A DNA stretch of 64,000 nucleotides from Monodelphis domestica (taxonomy: Eukaryota; Chordata; Mammalia; Didelphimorphia; Didelphidae), in NCBI RefSeq assembly GCF_027887165.1, contig NC_077230.1, positions 339,460,322 through 339,524,321 of the forward strand. Direction: 5' to 3'. Both the position numbers and the translations under genes were made by a program. Under the pieces are notes generated by a model, which was given only the letters and a program-made list of their open reading frames with translations, made no database searches and was not told the origin of the DNA. This document shows positions 1 through 11,184 of this stretch, piece by piece (position 1 is the first letter of the stretch; every line of letters starts with the position of its first letter).

Positions 1-1497
1 TGTTTTGATGACTGCTGCTTTGTAATATAGTTTGAGATCCAGGACTGCAAGGCCCCCTTCCTTTGTATTTTTTTTCCATTATTTCCTTGGATATCCTTGA
101 TCCTTTGTTATTCCAAATGAACTTTGTTATGTTTTTTTCTAAATCAGTAAAGAAATTTTTTGGAAGTTCTATGGTTATGGCACTAAATAGATAGATAAGT
201 TTGGGTAGGATGGTCATTTTTACTATATTGGCTTGTCCTACCCATGAGCAGTTAATGTTTTTCCAATTGCTCAAGTCTAGTTTTAGTTGTGTAGAGAGTG
301 TTTTGTAGTTGTGTTCATATAGTTCCTGTGTTTGTCTCGGGAGATAGATTCCTAAGTATTTTATTTTGTCTAAGGTGATTCTGAATGGGATTTCTCTTTC
401 TAGTTTTTGCTGCTGAACTATGTTGGAGATGTATAGAAATGCTGATGACTTATGCGGGTTTATTTTGTATCCTGCAACTTTGCTAAAGTTGTTGATTATT
501 TCAATTAGCTTTTTGGTTGAATCTCTAGGATTCTTTAAGTAGACCATCATGTCATCTGCAAAGAGCGATAGCTTAGTCTCCTCCTTGCCTATTTTGATAC
601 CTTCAATTTCTTTTTCTTCTCTAATTGCTACTGCTAGTGTTTCTAGTACAATGTCAAATAGTAGAGGTGATAATGGGCATCCTTGTTTCACTCCTGATCT
701 TATTGGGAATGCATTTAGTTTATCCCCATTGCAGATGATATTGGCTGATGGTTTTAGATATATACTGTTTATTATTTTTAGGAATGACCCTCCTATTTCT
801 CTGCTTTCTAGTGTTTTCAATAGGAATGGGTGTTGTATTTTATCAAAGGCTTTTTCTGCATCTATTGAAATAATTATGTGATTTTTGTTGGTTTGCTTGT
901 TGATATGGTCGATTATGTGGATAGTTTTCCTAATATTGAACCATCCCTGCATCCCTGGTATAAATCCTACTTGATCATGGTGGATGACCCTTCTGATCAC
1001 TTGCTGGAGTCTTTTTGCTAGTGTCCTATTTAAGATTTTTGCATCTATATTCATTAGGGAGATTGGTCTATAATTTTCTTTCTCTGTTTTTGATCTGCCT
1101 GGTTTTGGAATCAGTACCATGTTTGTGTCATAAAAGGAGTTTGGTAGAATCCCCTCTTTGCTTATTATGTCAAATAGTTTGTATAGTATTGGGATTAACT
1201 GTTCTCTGAATGTTTGATAGAATTCACTTTTGAATCCGCCGGGCTCTGGGGATTTTTTCTTAGGGAGTTCTTTGATGGCCTGTTGGGTTTCATTTTCTGA
1301 TATGGGATTATTTAAGAATTCTATTTCTTCTTCTGTTAGTCTAGACAGTTTGTATTTTTGTATATATTCATCCATATTGCCTAGATTGCTGTATTTATTG
1401 CCATATAATTGGGCAAAGTAATTTTTAATGATTGCCTTGATTTCCTCTTCATTGGAGGTGATGTCCCCCTTTTCATCTTTGATGCTGTTAATTTGCT
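1..1497 (-). pseudogene. L1 ORF2, reverse transcriptase part
   Basis: Minus-strand translation gives the L1 reverse transcriptase: [18 protein letters not shown] near 1490-1445, then [14 protein letters not shown]-type, [10 protein letters not shown] and [16 protein letters not shown] blocks, [14 protein letters not shown], and the catalytic [12 protein letters not shown] at about 540-575. The stretches I translated, from about 1490 down to about 60, are open. Near 52-56 an extra G shifts the frame relative to the family reading GGLAVLDLK. It connects to the endonuclease part through a one-base frameshift in an A-rich tract at about 1496-1500. It copies the element's RNA at the nicked target. 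The C-terminal domain lies outside the window. Confidence 0.85.
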
Positions 1498-2639
1498 TTT
1501 CTTCTTTCCTTTTTCCTTTTTTTAATTAGATTGACCAGTACTTTGTCTATTTTGTTTGTTTTTTCAAAGTACCAGCTTCTAGTCTTATTTATTAAATCAA
1601 TAGTTCTATCACTTTCGATTTTATTAATTTCTCCCTTAATTTTTAGGATTTCTAGTTTGGTTTTCTGTTGGGGGTTTTTAATTTGATCATTTCTGAGTTT
1701 TTTTATTTGCATTTCCAATTGATTGATCTCTGCTCTCCCTAGTTTGTTAATATATGCACTCAGGGATATGAATTTACCTCTGATTACTGCTTTGGCTGCA
1801 TCCCAAAAGGTTTGAAAGGATGTCTCGCCGTTGTCATTTTCCTTGATGAAATTATTAATTGTTTCTGTGATTTCTTCTCTAACTAAACGATTTTGGAGTA
1901 TCATATTGTTTAATTTCCAATTAGTTTTTGATTTGGTTTTCCACGTACCATTACTGATCATTATTTTTATTGCCTTGTGATCTGAAAAGGCTGCATTTAT
2001 TATTTCTGCTTTTCTGCATTTGTATGCCATGTTTCTGTGACCTAGTGTATGGTCAATCTTTGTGAATGTGCCATGTGGTGCTGAGAAGAAGGTGTATTCC
2101 TTTTTATCCCTATTTATTTTTCTCCATATATCTATTAACTCTAATTTTTCTAAGATTTCATTCACTTCTTTTACTTCTTTCTTATTTATTTTTTGATTTG
2201 ATTTATCTAAATTTGATAATGGTTGGTTCAAATCTCCCACTAATATTGTTTTATTGTCTATTTCTTCCTTCAATTCTCCTAGTTTCTCCATTAGAAATTT
2301 GGGTGCTATATTATTTCGTGCATACATGTTGATTAGTGATATTTCCTCATTATCTAAAGTCCCTTTTAACAAAATATAATTACCTTCCCTATCCCTTTTA
2401 ATCAGGTCTATCAGGTCTATTTTTGCTTTGGCTTTATCAGATATCATGATTGCCACTCCTGCCTTCTTTCTGTCAGTTGAGGCCCAGAAGGTCTTACTCC
2501 ATCCTTTAATTCTGACCTTATGGGTGTCTACCCGCCTCACGTGTGTTTCTTGAAGACAACATATGGTAGGGTTTTGGATTCTAACCCATTCTGAGATTCG
2601 TCTACGTTTTATGGGTGAGTTCATCCCATTAACATTCAA
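1488..2639 (-). pseudogene. L1 ORF2, endonuclease part
   Basis: A 383-codon open frame holding the apurinic/apyrimidinic-type endonuclease of L1 ORF2. Visible family motifs are LNVNGMNSPIKRRRI at the start, ICCLQETHV (catalytic Glu), KAGVAIMIS, ILVGDLNQPL (the GDxN block), and a C-terminal SDHKAI block with the catalytic Asp-His pair. All key residues of the fold are present by eye. The frame is open upstream to a TAA at about 2713, with no ATG before the NVNGM methionine. After [11 protein letters not shown] a single-base shift ends the frame at 1488; dropping one A continues directly into the reverse transcriptase. Confidence 0.88.
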
Positions 2640-3200
2640 AGTTATGATTGTGATTGTGAATTCTCTGGCATTTTGATATCCTTCCCTAATTCTAACCTTT
2701 CTTCTTTAGCTCTAACCTTTTAATCCAGTGATTTACTTTAAATCAGTCCCCCTTGTCCCCTCCCTTGATGTTTCCCTTTTTAGTCCCTCCCTTTTTGTTC
2801 CCTCCCCTTCCCCCCTCTCCTTCCCTCCCCTTTTTTTTCCTCCCCCTTTCTCCCCCTTGGTTTTCCCTTCTCCCTACCCTTGTTGGGTAAGATAGAATTC
2901 ACGATCCCATTGGATCTGGATGTTCTTCCCTCTCAGAGTTGATTTCCCTGAGAGTAAGGTTTAAGTAAAAACTCTCTTCCTCTCCTTCTTATAGGAGTTT
3001 TCTTCCCCTCCCCTTCCCATGTGAATCTTTGTGTGAGAAAGATTATTCTATTTGATTTTTCTTTTCCCCCTATTTACACATTACATTTTCCATATATTAA
3101 TATATATAGATTGATATAAATGTAGTCCTTATAGAAGAGAGTTTGAATAAATGAAAAGATAACAATTTTCTCCTTTTCCCTCTCCATCATATTTACCTTT
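2640..3200 (-). other. L1 inter-ORF spacer with polypurine tract
   Basis: About 0.58 kb separates the inferred ORF1 stop (TGA, complement of 3201-3203) from the first conserved ORF2 residues. The coding strand is strongly purine-rich across about 2750-2880. The second L1 in this window has the same arrangement, so it belongs to the family. Human L1 is known to have only a 63-bp spacer. Confidence 0.7.
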
Positions 3201-4163
3201 TCAGGTATTCCATGCTCTTTGTTTTTCGATATCGAACTTTCCACAGAGCTCTGGTCTTTTCTTTGCAAAAAGTTAGAAATCTTCTATTTTGTTGAATGCC
3301 CATACTTTCCCTTGGAAGTATATAGTCAGTTTTGCTGGATAGCTGATTCTTGGTTGAAGACCAGCTCTCTTGCCTTTCTGAAAATCATGTTCCATGCCTT
3401 ACGATCATTCAGAGTGGAACTTGCAAGGTCTTGTGTGATCCTGATTGGCATTCCTTTATATCTAAATTGTCTTTTTCTGGCTTCTTGTAGGATTTTTTCT
3501 TTTGCTTGAAAGCTTTGGAATTTGGCAATTACATTCCTGGGAGTTGTCTTTTGGGGATTTAGTGTAGAGGGTGTTCTGTGAGCTCTTTCAGTGGCTGTAT
3601 TACCCCCTTGTTCTAGAATCTCTGGGCAATTTTCTTTGATTATATCTTGTATTAAGATGTCAAGTTTGCTGTTTATTTCTGGATTTTCTGGTAGTCCAAT
3701 TATTCTTAAATTGTCTCTTCTCCCTCTATTTTCCAAGTCTGTTACCTTGTCAGTGAGATATTTTATGTTCTCTTCTAATTTCTTGATCTTTTGGCTTTGC
3801 TTTTTTGATTCTTGCTCTTTTACCTGCTCGTTGTCTTCCAGTTGCCTAATTCTGACCTTTAAAGCCTGGTTTTCCTTTTCAGTTTGGTCAAACCGGTTTT
3901 GTAGTTGCGTGAAATTCTTTTGTATTAATTCCCACTTTTCCTGCCAGAAGGCTTCCATCTTTTTGATCATTTTCTATTCAAATTCTTCAAAAGTTTGTGG
4001 AGAGTTTCTATTTCCTTTGGAAGGTTTCAGCGCATTTGCTTGTGTTTTCTCTTCTGTCTCCTCTGTATTTTGTATTTTGGCTCCATAAAATGTGTTCAAA
4101 GTTGCCCCCTTCTTGTTTTTCCTGTTGTTTTGAGGCTTTTTTTGCTTCTGTGCTGTTTGCCAT
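3201..4163 (-). pseudogene. L1 ORF1 (RNA-binding chaperone), broken
   Basis: The reading starts at ATG 4163 (MANSTEAKKASKQQEKQEGG), passes a coiled coil rich in K, E and Q (about 3960-3760), the RRM signature ENRGRRDNLRIIGLPE (about 3730), and the C-terminal block RNVIAKFQSFQAKEKIL, ending at TGA near 3201 (about 320 aa if whole). Three breaks are visible: a frameshift at about 4080, an in-frame TAG at 3974-3976 just before MIKKMEAFWQ, and a frameshift at about 3343 inside ELGLQPRISYPAK. The longest intact piece is 3326-3970 (214 aa). The protein normally trimerises and coats L1 RNA. Confidence 0.88.
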
Positions 4164-4927
4164 CTCTATCTGAGTGAGGGGGGCTGACTCTTCTGTTATC
4201 TGTCTGGTGTTCAGTGGCTTTAGCCCCAGGCAAATTGTCTGTGTTCCCCAGGAAGCCCGGAATTGCTGGTGTTTTAGTGTTTCGGTGTTACTACCCTCCT
4301 CAGTTCCCTCCCGATGCTTCTCTGTTGCCTTACTGCTATGCTCTGTGCCTGGCTTGACACTATCAAGTGTTTTTCAATGCCTTTGCTGGCCAGAGGAGCC
4401 TGCACTCTGAGGGGGAGGGGTGGTGGCTTCCCGGAGCTCTGAGGGCTGGCGATAGGATTAACCTCAGACTGAGTATGCCCTGAGGCAGGGACCTTCGGTG
4501 AGACTCAGATGGAAGGATCTGGTCAGGGGGCTACAGGCTCCTCCTGTCTCTCTCTGTTTCCCTGCTGTCTGGGTGTCCCCTCGACTGGGTCAGGTTGTTT
4601 TCAGGATGTGGCCTTCAGAATAGCCGGCTCCCAAGGCCCTTTTGCCTGTCCTGAGATTCCTGCTGCTGCCTCGGATTCAGCGCTCTGGGTTGGGGGGGAT
4701 GGGTCCTGGGACCTTCCTTTTGCCTACCCCTTAGATCCAAGTGATCTCGGGTTCTGACTTTTGGGGGGCCGTACCTTTTTATCCAGGTCCAGGAGGAGTG
4801 TTCCTGGGGTCTATTCTGTTGTTTGTTTTGAATTCCGGTGCCCTAGGACCATTCAGTTTGAGATCAGTAAGGAAGGGTTTCTGGAGCTCTGAACTTTAGC
4901 TTTCTCTAAGCTGCCATCTTGACCCTC
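4164..4927 (-). promoter_or_regulatory. L1 5'UTR / internal promoter with YY1-type site
   Basis: A GC-richer block upstream of ORF1 that ends at the element's 5' terminus. The first bases on the minus strand, GGTCAAGATGGCAGC, contain the YY1 core AAGATGGC (plus-strand 4912-4922), the same position and motif used by human L1 to fix its transcription start. The second L1 has AAGATGAC at the equivalent place. Role inferred from family knowledge. Confidence 0.65.
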
Positions 4928-6869
4928 ATGAAGCTATTATATCCAAAAACTATATATATATGTTTGCAACAGTGTCTGTATAGTTAACTGTACATGTTCA
5001 GGAGGGATGAGAGAGGGCAGTGTTCCAAAGAATAAAAATAAAATAAACCAAATAAAGTAATTCAAAGCCAAACTGCTCTCAGAGTAAATGAAGCCTTTTT
5101 CTTCAGGGAATGATGACAAAGATGAGAGGGAAAGAGAAAGCCCCACAACTGCAGCACTTCTCTCATAGGCACACTCTGACCTTCCAAATATAGAAGTTAA
5201 ACAGAGAGGTCTGTAAGTATGTGCATTTGGCAATTTCAGAGGTTGGGAGTCCTATTGTGGGGGCAGTGGTCTCTCTATCTCCTGAAGGAGTTGGCACTGT
5301 TCTAGAAATAAGGCAGAATGAAAAAGGGGAATTTGCGGGGCACACTTTACAGGCAACTGTCAAAACTACCTAGAGGATGGATACCTCAGAAGTTCTAATT
5401 CCTTGAGGAATACAGAGAATGGAGAAGGTGGCTATAAAATTATAGGAGTCATGAATCAGAGAATGAATGTCTGGAGGAGACAGAGAGGATGGATGATGAT
5501 GAAAGTTAGAGAAATTCTGGAATGAGATGCAAAAAAAAATCTTTTTAACTAATTAACAGTATTAGTCGAAGAAGAGAAAATCAGGGTAATGGTTGAAATT
5601 CTCAAGAGGCAGTTTGTCTTAATTTAAAATAATTTATTAATTGATCAGTGTGTGAATTTAATATAAATTATACTTCTTATCCCTTTTGAAAACCCATTTT
5701 GGACAGTATCAGCCCCATCCTTTGACTGGGCATCATGCACTATGGGAGGACACTAGAGGCTTCATGGCTCCCAGGCCTCCTAGAAGAGGCTGGCCTCTTG
5801 TCCCCATGACTCCTAGAATCCAAAAGACTAGCCTCTGATCTGGACTGAGGTCAAGTCTGACCAACCTGAATGATTCAGAATGAATGAGATCAATGGCTTT
5901 ATAAGAGAGGGGACTGAGGAAGCAAGAAGGGCTTTTTGGGCTTTTCAGCTCTTGGGCTGGAGGCTTCTCCTGACACAGCTGCTTTGGGCTAGCAAATGAA
6001 GACAATAATGGCAAACTTAGGCTCTCTTTTACTAATAAATAACAATAATTGTTAATTAATTAATATGCAGTCTCCAGAGAATTTTAATCATAACATTGGT
6101 CAAGACATCCTAGTCTGGTCAAAGGATTCCCTCCAGAAATCCAAAGACCCTCCCTTCGTCCTCAATCAGGTACCTATACATACTTTTGGTATTTCATCAT
6201 TCAATTCCTCCCTTGAACGTCCCAAGATATCTCTAATTGGCAAATAGCTAATTGGGAAGTGGCCCATCAAACTTTCAGCCCTTCTCCATACCCCTCTGCT
6301 GGAAAAGAATCATTGTAAAACCTTTCTGTCAGCCAGGTTTTATGAAAGGAACACATACTAGAGGATTCCTAAGAACAAGGAAATATGAATACCCGTAGTC
6401 TGGATGGTGCCTATGATACATAGAAATTATTCTCTATTATACAGGAATTGTTAGGGGCCTTTCTACTCAAAGGCCCTGATATAAGAATTACATACAGTAT
6501 ATGAAAAATAAATTTGCAGGGGGAAAACTTGCTTAAGTCTTGAGAAGAAAAAAATGGGAAGAATTAAATAGCCAAAAAGTAAAAAGGAATAAAAAAGGAA
6601 ACTGCAATACACTGAAGGAACCATAGACAAAAAGTCAATATCAGTAACAAACTTATACATTCAAAAAATGTAAACAGATTTGGAGTGAGTTCCATCACAT
6701 TCTGATATGTACTTCTTTGCCTATGTGGTAAAGCATATGGACACCTTCAATTTCCATAGAATAATGTTTTTATGCTCATAAAATATAGAAAAATATACTT
6801 AAATGTAGTTATTAAAATATATTTTTTAAAGTTTGCAGACCCTAGGTTAAGAACTTTTAAAGTAGACAA
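4928..6869. other. Intergenic, no gene recognised
   Basis: No coding signal or known repeat is recognised with confidence. The stretch 5640-6060 holds a TATA-like ctttataagag (about 5899) followed about 135 bp later by AATAAA in a GC-richer block. That order resembles a small LTR, but I could not define its ends. The rest is AT-rich unassigned sequence. Confidence 0.5.
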
Positions 6870-7500
6870 AGGATTTTCTTTATTTTAATTTTTTTGTTTA
6901 ATTTTTTCATCAGCAAAAATTCATCTCTCTCTCCTATCTTCATGCCCCTACCCTAATCAAAGGAAAGCAAAACATTACATTACAAACAGTGTAGTTAAAT
7001 GAAACAAATTTCTCAACTGGCTATATCCAAAAAAAAAATTAAGTCTCATCCTGCACTCCGAGATCATTATCTCTCCTTCAGACAGCAAGCAATGTGTTCC
7101 ATTATGGAATCAAGGTTGTTCATTACACATATTAGAATTCCTAATTCCTAAGTCTTTCAAAGTTCTTTGTCTTTACAATATTGTTGTCACTGTAAAATTG
7201 TGCTCCTGGTTCTGCTCCTTTCATTCTAAATCAGTTCATACATATCTTCCTGGATTTCTCTGAAACCTCCCCTTCATCAATTCTTATAGCACAAAAGTGT
7301 TTTATTACATTTATATGCTATTTATACATTGGTTAGCCATTCTCCAACTGATGGGTACTCCCTTAGTTTCCACAGAATGATTCTTTTAAGTGTATAAAAT
7401 ATAATACATAAGATAAGGTGGGAAAGCAATTATACTTAAAAGGATTATCAAAATATATTTTCTGAAAAGTTCATAGACTCCAGGTTAAGGATGCCTAAAC
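6870..7500 (-). mobile_element. L1 3'-end fragment, antisense
   Basis: Reads as the complement of a marsupial L1 3' region: a poly-T-rich start (6880-6910), then landmarks such as 'ttgctcctggttctgctcctttcatt' broken over 7200-7230, 'atcttcctggatttctctgaaac' and 'ccattctccaactgatgggtactcc', all seen in other antisense L1 tails of this window. It is diverged and has no open frame. Confidence 0.6.
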
Positions 7501-8224
7501 TAGACACATTGAGAAAAGGCAGCTGCACTTAAGGGGAAATTCATCTTTGCAAAGAGATGCAGACCTCTAGTAATCAAAAGTTGTGAGTTATTCCTTTGCC
7601 ACTTGTACTCTCTAAGTTTGAACCCACTTTCCCTTGGACTCTATGTACTTGTGGGAGAAGTGCCAAACTCCTGAAGGGATTGATTTTATACCAACTGTTT
7701 TTTATAGCATCTTAGAAATATCCCTTTTTAAAATCTAATGAACTCTGGTCAGATAATTGATCATCAAAGGGGAGCATAACAGCTAGGAGCTTGTGAGCAA
7801 GAGTACTAGGAAATCTCAATGGTTCAGGGTTACTCTTAGAACCCTAAGAAGTAGTTCATGACCCTCTAGGGCCCACACGAAAGACTGCAAACATGAGTGG
7901 GAGTTGGGAGAATTAGTCTTTGAGGGGGTGTTACACCCAAATTATCCTTGGTTATAAAGTTCCTTTCAGCTATAATGTATATTTAGATGCTGAAGTAGGG
8001 GCCAGCAGAATGGATGCATGGTCTCAGTTTTGGCAATATCTTACCCTGGCCCTCAGTTTTCTCTTTTTTTCAAATAAAAGGATTAGAAGCAGTGGGTATC
8101 AAGCTAGCCTCAGTCAGGAATACATGAGTTTGGGGTTTTGCTTCTCATACATACTGGTTGTAAGACCTAGGCTACTGTAACTCTAGAAGTTACAAAGAAG
8201 GAAATTGGTATTGGTAGAGGAAGT
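7501..8224. other. Intergenic, no gene recognised
   Basis: Unassigned AT-rich sequence. Open frames here are short and show no family resemblance. Confidence 0.5.
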
Positions 8225-8860
8225 TCCTCCATAGATGTTACTTTATTGACTTATGTGCACAAAAATATTTAAAGCAGTTCTTTTTGTGGGGGCAAAGAAT
8301 TGAAAAGGGAGAGAATACCCATCTATTGGGGAATGGCTACGGAAGTTATAGTCTAGGATTGTAATAGAATACTACTGTGCTGCAAGAAATGGCAAGCAGG
8401 AAGAGCTCAGAAAAACATGGAAACCCTTCACAAACTGAGGCAGAATGAAGGAGCAGAACATTGTACATAGAGACAGGAACAGTGTCTGATGAACAGCTGT
8501 GAACAACAAGTTCTTCTCAGCAACATAATGATCTAAAACAATCCCAAAGGATTCATGAGAAAAGAAAAATGCCATATGCTTCCAGAGAAAGGACGGATGG
8601 GGTCTGAATCCAAACCAAAGCAAACTTTTTTCACTTTCTTTCTTAATGGGTTTTGGTTTTTTTTGGTTCACATTTCCTTCCATAAAAAGACTAATATGGA
8701 GAAATGTTTTACATGGTTGCATTTGCAAAATCTATATTAGGTTGCTTATCATCTTGGGGATGGTGGTGGGAAGGAGAGAGAAAATTTGAGACTCAAAATT
8801 CTTTTTAAAATGTTGGAAACTTTTTTTGCATGTATTGGGGAAAAGATTTAATTAAGTTAA
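8225..8860 (+). mobile_element. L1 3' end (ORF2 C-terminus and 3'UTR), sense
   Basis: Matches the layout of the 3' part of the L1 at 40750-41318: 'ggggaatggct', 'atagaatactactgtgctgcaag', 'gaacattgtacatagagacag', then an A-rich tail region ending near 'ggggaaaagattt'. Diverged and 5' truncated. Confidence 0.7.
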
Positions 8861-8874
8861 TACAAATTCCTTTG

Positions 8875-9388
8875 TTGTTGTCCAATCATTCAATCATGTC
8901 TGATTCTTTGTGATCCCATAGATCCCATAGAGAGTAGTTTGTCAGGTCCTTCTATCCTCCATTATCTCTTGAAATCTAAGTTCATGTTCATTGCTTCCAT
9001 AACACTATCAATCCCATTCTCTGCCAAAAGGAGAAATCCCTTTGCCTTCACTCTTTCCTAACAGCAGAGTCTTTTCCAGTAGCTCCTGTCTTCTCATTAT
9101 GTGACCAAAGTAGTTAAGCTTCGGCTTTGATATTTGGCCTTCCAGTGAATAATCTGAATTAATTATTTTAAGTATTGACTGATTTGATCTCTTTGCTGTC
9201 CACATGTCTTCCAGAAGTCTTTACCAGCACAATTCAAAAACCTTAATTCTTTGGTGCTCAGCTTTTCTTCTAGTTCAACTTTAACAGCCACATATTGCTA
9301 CTGAAAAGACCAGACCTTTGTCAAAGTGATGTCTCTGCTCTCTAGTATGCCATACAGATTTTCCATAGCCTTCCTTCTACAAGTTCTG
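8875..9388 (-). mobile_element. BovB/RTE-clade LINE 3' fragment, antisense
   Basis: Plus-strand text such as 'caatcatgtctgattctttg', 'tgaccaaagtagttaagcttc' and 'gtattgactgatttgatctc' is the complement of the 3' coding end of BovB/RTE LINEs. The minus-strand frame at 9205-9008 gives SILKIINSDYSLEGQISKP, which fits the RTE C-terminal region. The element starts with its 3' tail at about 8875 and is 5' truncated near 9388. Its tail matches that of the RTE-tailed SINE at 55130-55212. Confidence 0.78.
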
Positions 9389-9733
9389 CACACAAAGCAG
9401 AAAGGGCATCTAGAAAATCGAGGGTCATATCTGGCTTGTCTAGACGAGCACCTCCATGTGAAGGAGGGGAGGGAAATCACCTTGTCTTTCCCTTTAAGTT
9501 ATCTGAGAAAGAGCCTGAAGTACCTTTTCATGTTTGGTAGACCTACACTTGACAGAAAGAACAATTATAAGTGTTCTTTCTCTTAAAGTCTACTAAATGG
9601 GAACTTCTTCCTGCTCAGTGGCTAGTCCTCTTTGGCACAGCCTCTCACTATAGGGACCAAGGAACCAAACAGGAATCTCTATTTTTCCAGGCTCTTCAGC
9701 AACAAGTCAGAGCACATTTAACATTAGAAGTGG

Positions 9734-9943
9734 ACTAGGAGGCAACTAGGTGGTTCAGTGGATTGAGAGTCAGGCCTAGAGATAAGAGGTCCTAGGTTCA
9801 AATCTGGCCTCAGACACTTCCTAGCTGTGTGACCCTGGGCAAGTCACTTAAACCCGGTTGCCTAACTCTTACTGCTCTTCTGCCTTGGAACTAATACTTA
9901 GTATTGATTCCAAGGTGGAAGGTAAGGGTTAAAAAAAAAAAAG
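9734..9943 (+). mobile_element. tRNA-derived CORE-SINE (SINE1/MAR type), with target duplication
   Basis: Carries the tRNA-like head (A box 'ggttcagtggattgagagtc', B box 'ggttcaaatctggcc'), the CORE segment 'tagctgtgtgaccctgggca' and the marsupial tail 'ttctgccttggaac' ending in poly(A). It is flanked by a perfect 13-bp target duplication ACATTAGAAGTGG at 9721-9733 and 9944-9956. Confidence 0.9.
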
Positions 9944-9963
9944 ACATTAGAAGTGGTCTGATG

Positions 9964-10159
9964 ATGGGGTAGCTAGCTGGTTCAGTGAATTGAGAGTCAG
10001 GCATTGAAAAAGGAGGACCTGGGTTCCAAGCTGGCCTCAGATACTTCCTAGCTGTGTGACCCTGGGCAAGTCACTTAACCTCCATTGCCTAGCCCTTACT
10101 GTTCTTCTGCAATACATAGTATCAATTCCAAGATGGAAGGCAAGGTTGTTTTTATTTTA
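9964..10159 (+). mobile_element. tRNA-derived CORE-SINE (SINE1/MAR type), with target duplication
   Basis: Same family and orientation as the copy just upstream, slightly shortened in the tail. It is flanked by AAGTGGTCTGATG at 9951-9963 and 10160-10172. The left duplication overlaps the right duplication of the neighbouring SINE, so the two inserted in succession a few bases apart. Confidence 0.88.
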
Positions 10160-10205
10160 AAGTGGTCTGATGTTGGAGATATCAGAAGGGACCTGAGCTC
10201 ATGAT

Positions 10206-11184
10206 TGTATATGTGGGGTAAAAGGATGAACTGCAAATAACACCAAGATTATGAATCCAGAAGATGGGAAGAATGGTGTTGCCTTCCATGGAAATAGGGA
10301 AGACAGCCCTACCCTAAATGCTGAGGATCAAAAGAAAGAAGGTTGTTTGTTTGTTTTTTAAGGTAAATTAGACACATGGGGAAATATCTCATTTGTATGA
10401 CCCCGCTTCTCTTTGTACACACACTTCTTTGGATCTTTGTTTGACTTTAGCTCAAACTTGCCTGTTTTGTCCTTGGAACACAATTCTCTTGCCATGCTGA
10501 ACATTCAATCTTGCTTTTTGCCCCGACCTGCCTGGTGATAACTCACCCTCCAGTCTCTTGGCCCTGACCCAGACCCGAATCTTGCTCCACAGAGGGCTCT
10601 TGGGATGGGCCTTTGGTTGGGCCTCCCACTCAAGTGGTACCAGGGGGACCAGTTCATCACCCAGCCTTATCAGATACTAAGGAAGGCTCTGCCCAGAACC
10701 AGCACAGGCCTTGGACAGCCACAATGACTTGACTCACTGCCCAGCCTGCCAGCGAGAGGGAAGCAATTGTTTGCACTGGGCCATAAGAACACACAGGGGT
10801 GGGCCAAGTCAGGGAAACAAAGAGAAGAAAAACACTGATCTCAAGACTTGTGACTTTTTTTCCTATGTGCCAGTGTAGCTGCGTGAGCATGGGTGGAGGA
10901 CCCGAGATAACCAGGGGCAAAGCCACAAGACAATCGAAAATGTTTGCACCAAGGTTTCTGCTTAAGTTTGTCCTAGAATGATTCACATTGAACCTCAGTT
11001 GAGTAATATGACAATCAGCACTTTCTCATTCAACAAACATTTACTAATCTCTCATGTGCTCTGTGTGTGTAGGGGGAGGGGTGTGGATGGACAATAAGGG
11101 AGACAAATTCATGTGTAACAAAGGCAATCAGCAGGGACGACGGAGATGATCCGGCTGGGGCGCTTCCCATGGAGCCTGGCATGA
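10206..11184. other. Spacer between inverted arms, no gene recognised
   Basis: About 1 kb of moderately GC-rich sequence. The short open frames at 10657-10986 (-) and 10799-10981 (+) resemble no known family and look like chance. Confidence 0.5.

Larger units (their letters stand above)
1..4927 (-). mobile_element. L1 LINE, antisense, full 5' end, 3' end cut by window edge
   Basis: On the minus strand this reads 5'UTR (4927-4164), ORF1 (4163-about 3201), a purine-rich spacer, then ORF2 endonuclease and reverse transcriptase running off position 1. The 5' terminus reads GAGGGTCAAGATGGC and is homologous to the start of the second L1 at 33640, so this copy is not 5' truncated. The reverse transcriptase FADD motif is intact (complement of 551-562). 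I see only a few frame breaks, so it looks comparatively young. Flanking sequence beyond 4927 (atgaagctattatatcc) may hold the target duplication, but the other end lies outside the window. Confidence 0.93.
9394..10205 (+). repeat. Left arm of an old inverted duplication
   Basis: Sequence from 'aaagcagaaagggcatc' (9394) through 'ttaaagtctactaaatggg' (about 9590) and 'ttggcacagcctctcac' (about 9640) reappears in inverted orientation at 11554-11274. Weaker similarity resumes beyond the two SINEs ('cattagaagtggtctgatg...gagctcatg'), extending the arm to about 10205. The family is unknown to me. It could be a local inverted duplication or two copies of an unnamed repeat. Confidence 0.65.

Noticed and set aside
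9735-10160. tRNA genes, suggested by A-box and B-box-like sequence in this and other SINEs
   Set aside because: They are heads of tRNA-derived SINEs with CORE segments and A-rich tails; no cloverleaf-sized stand-alone tRNA is present.
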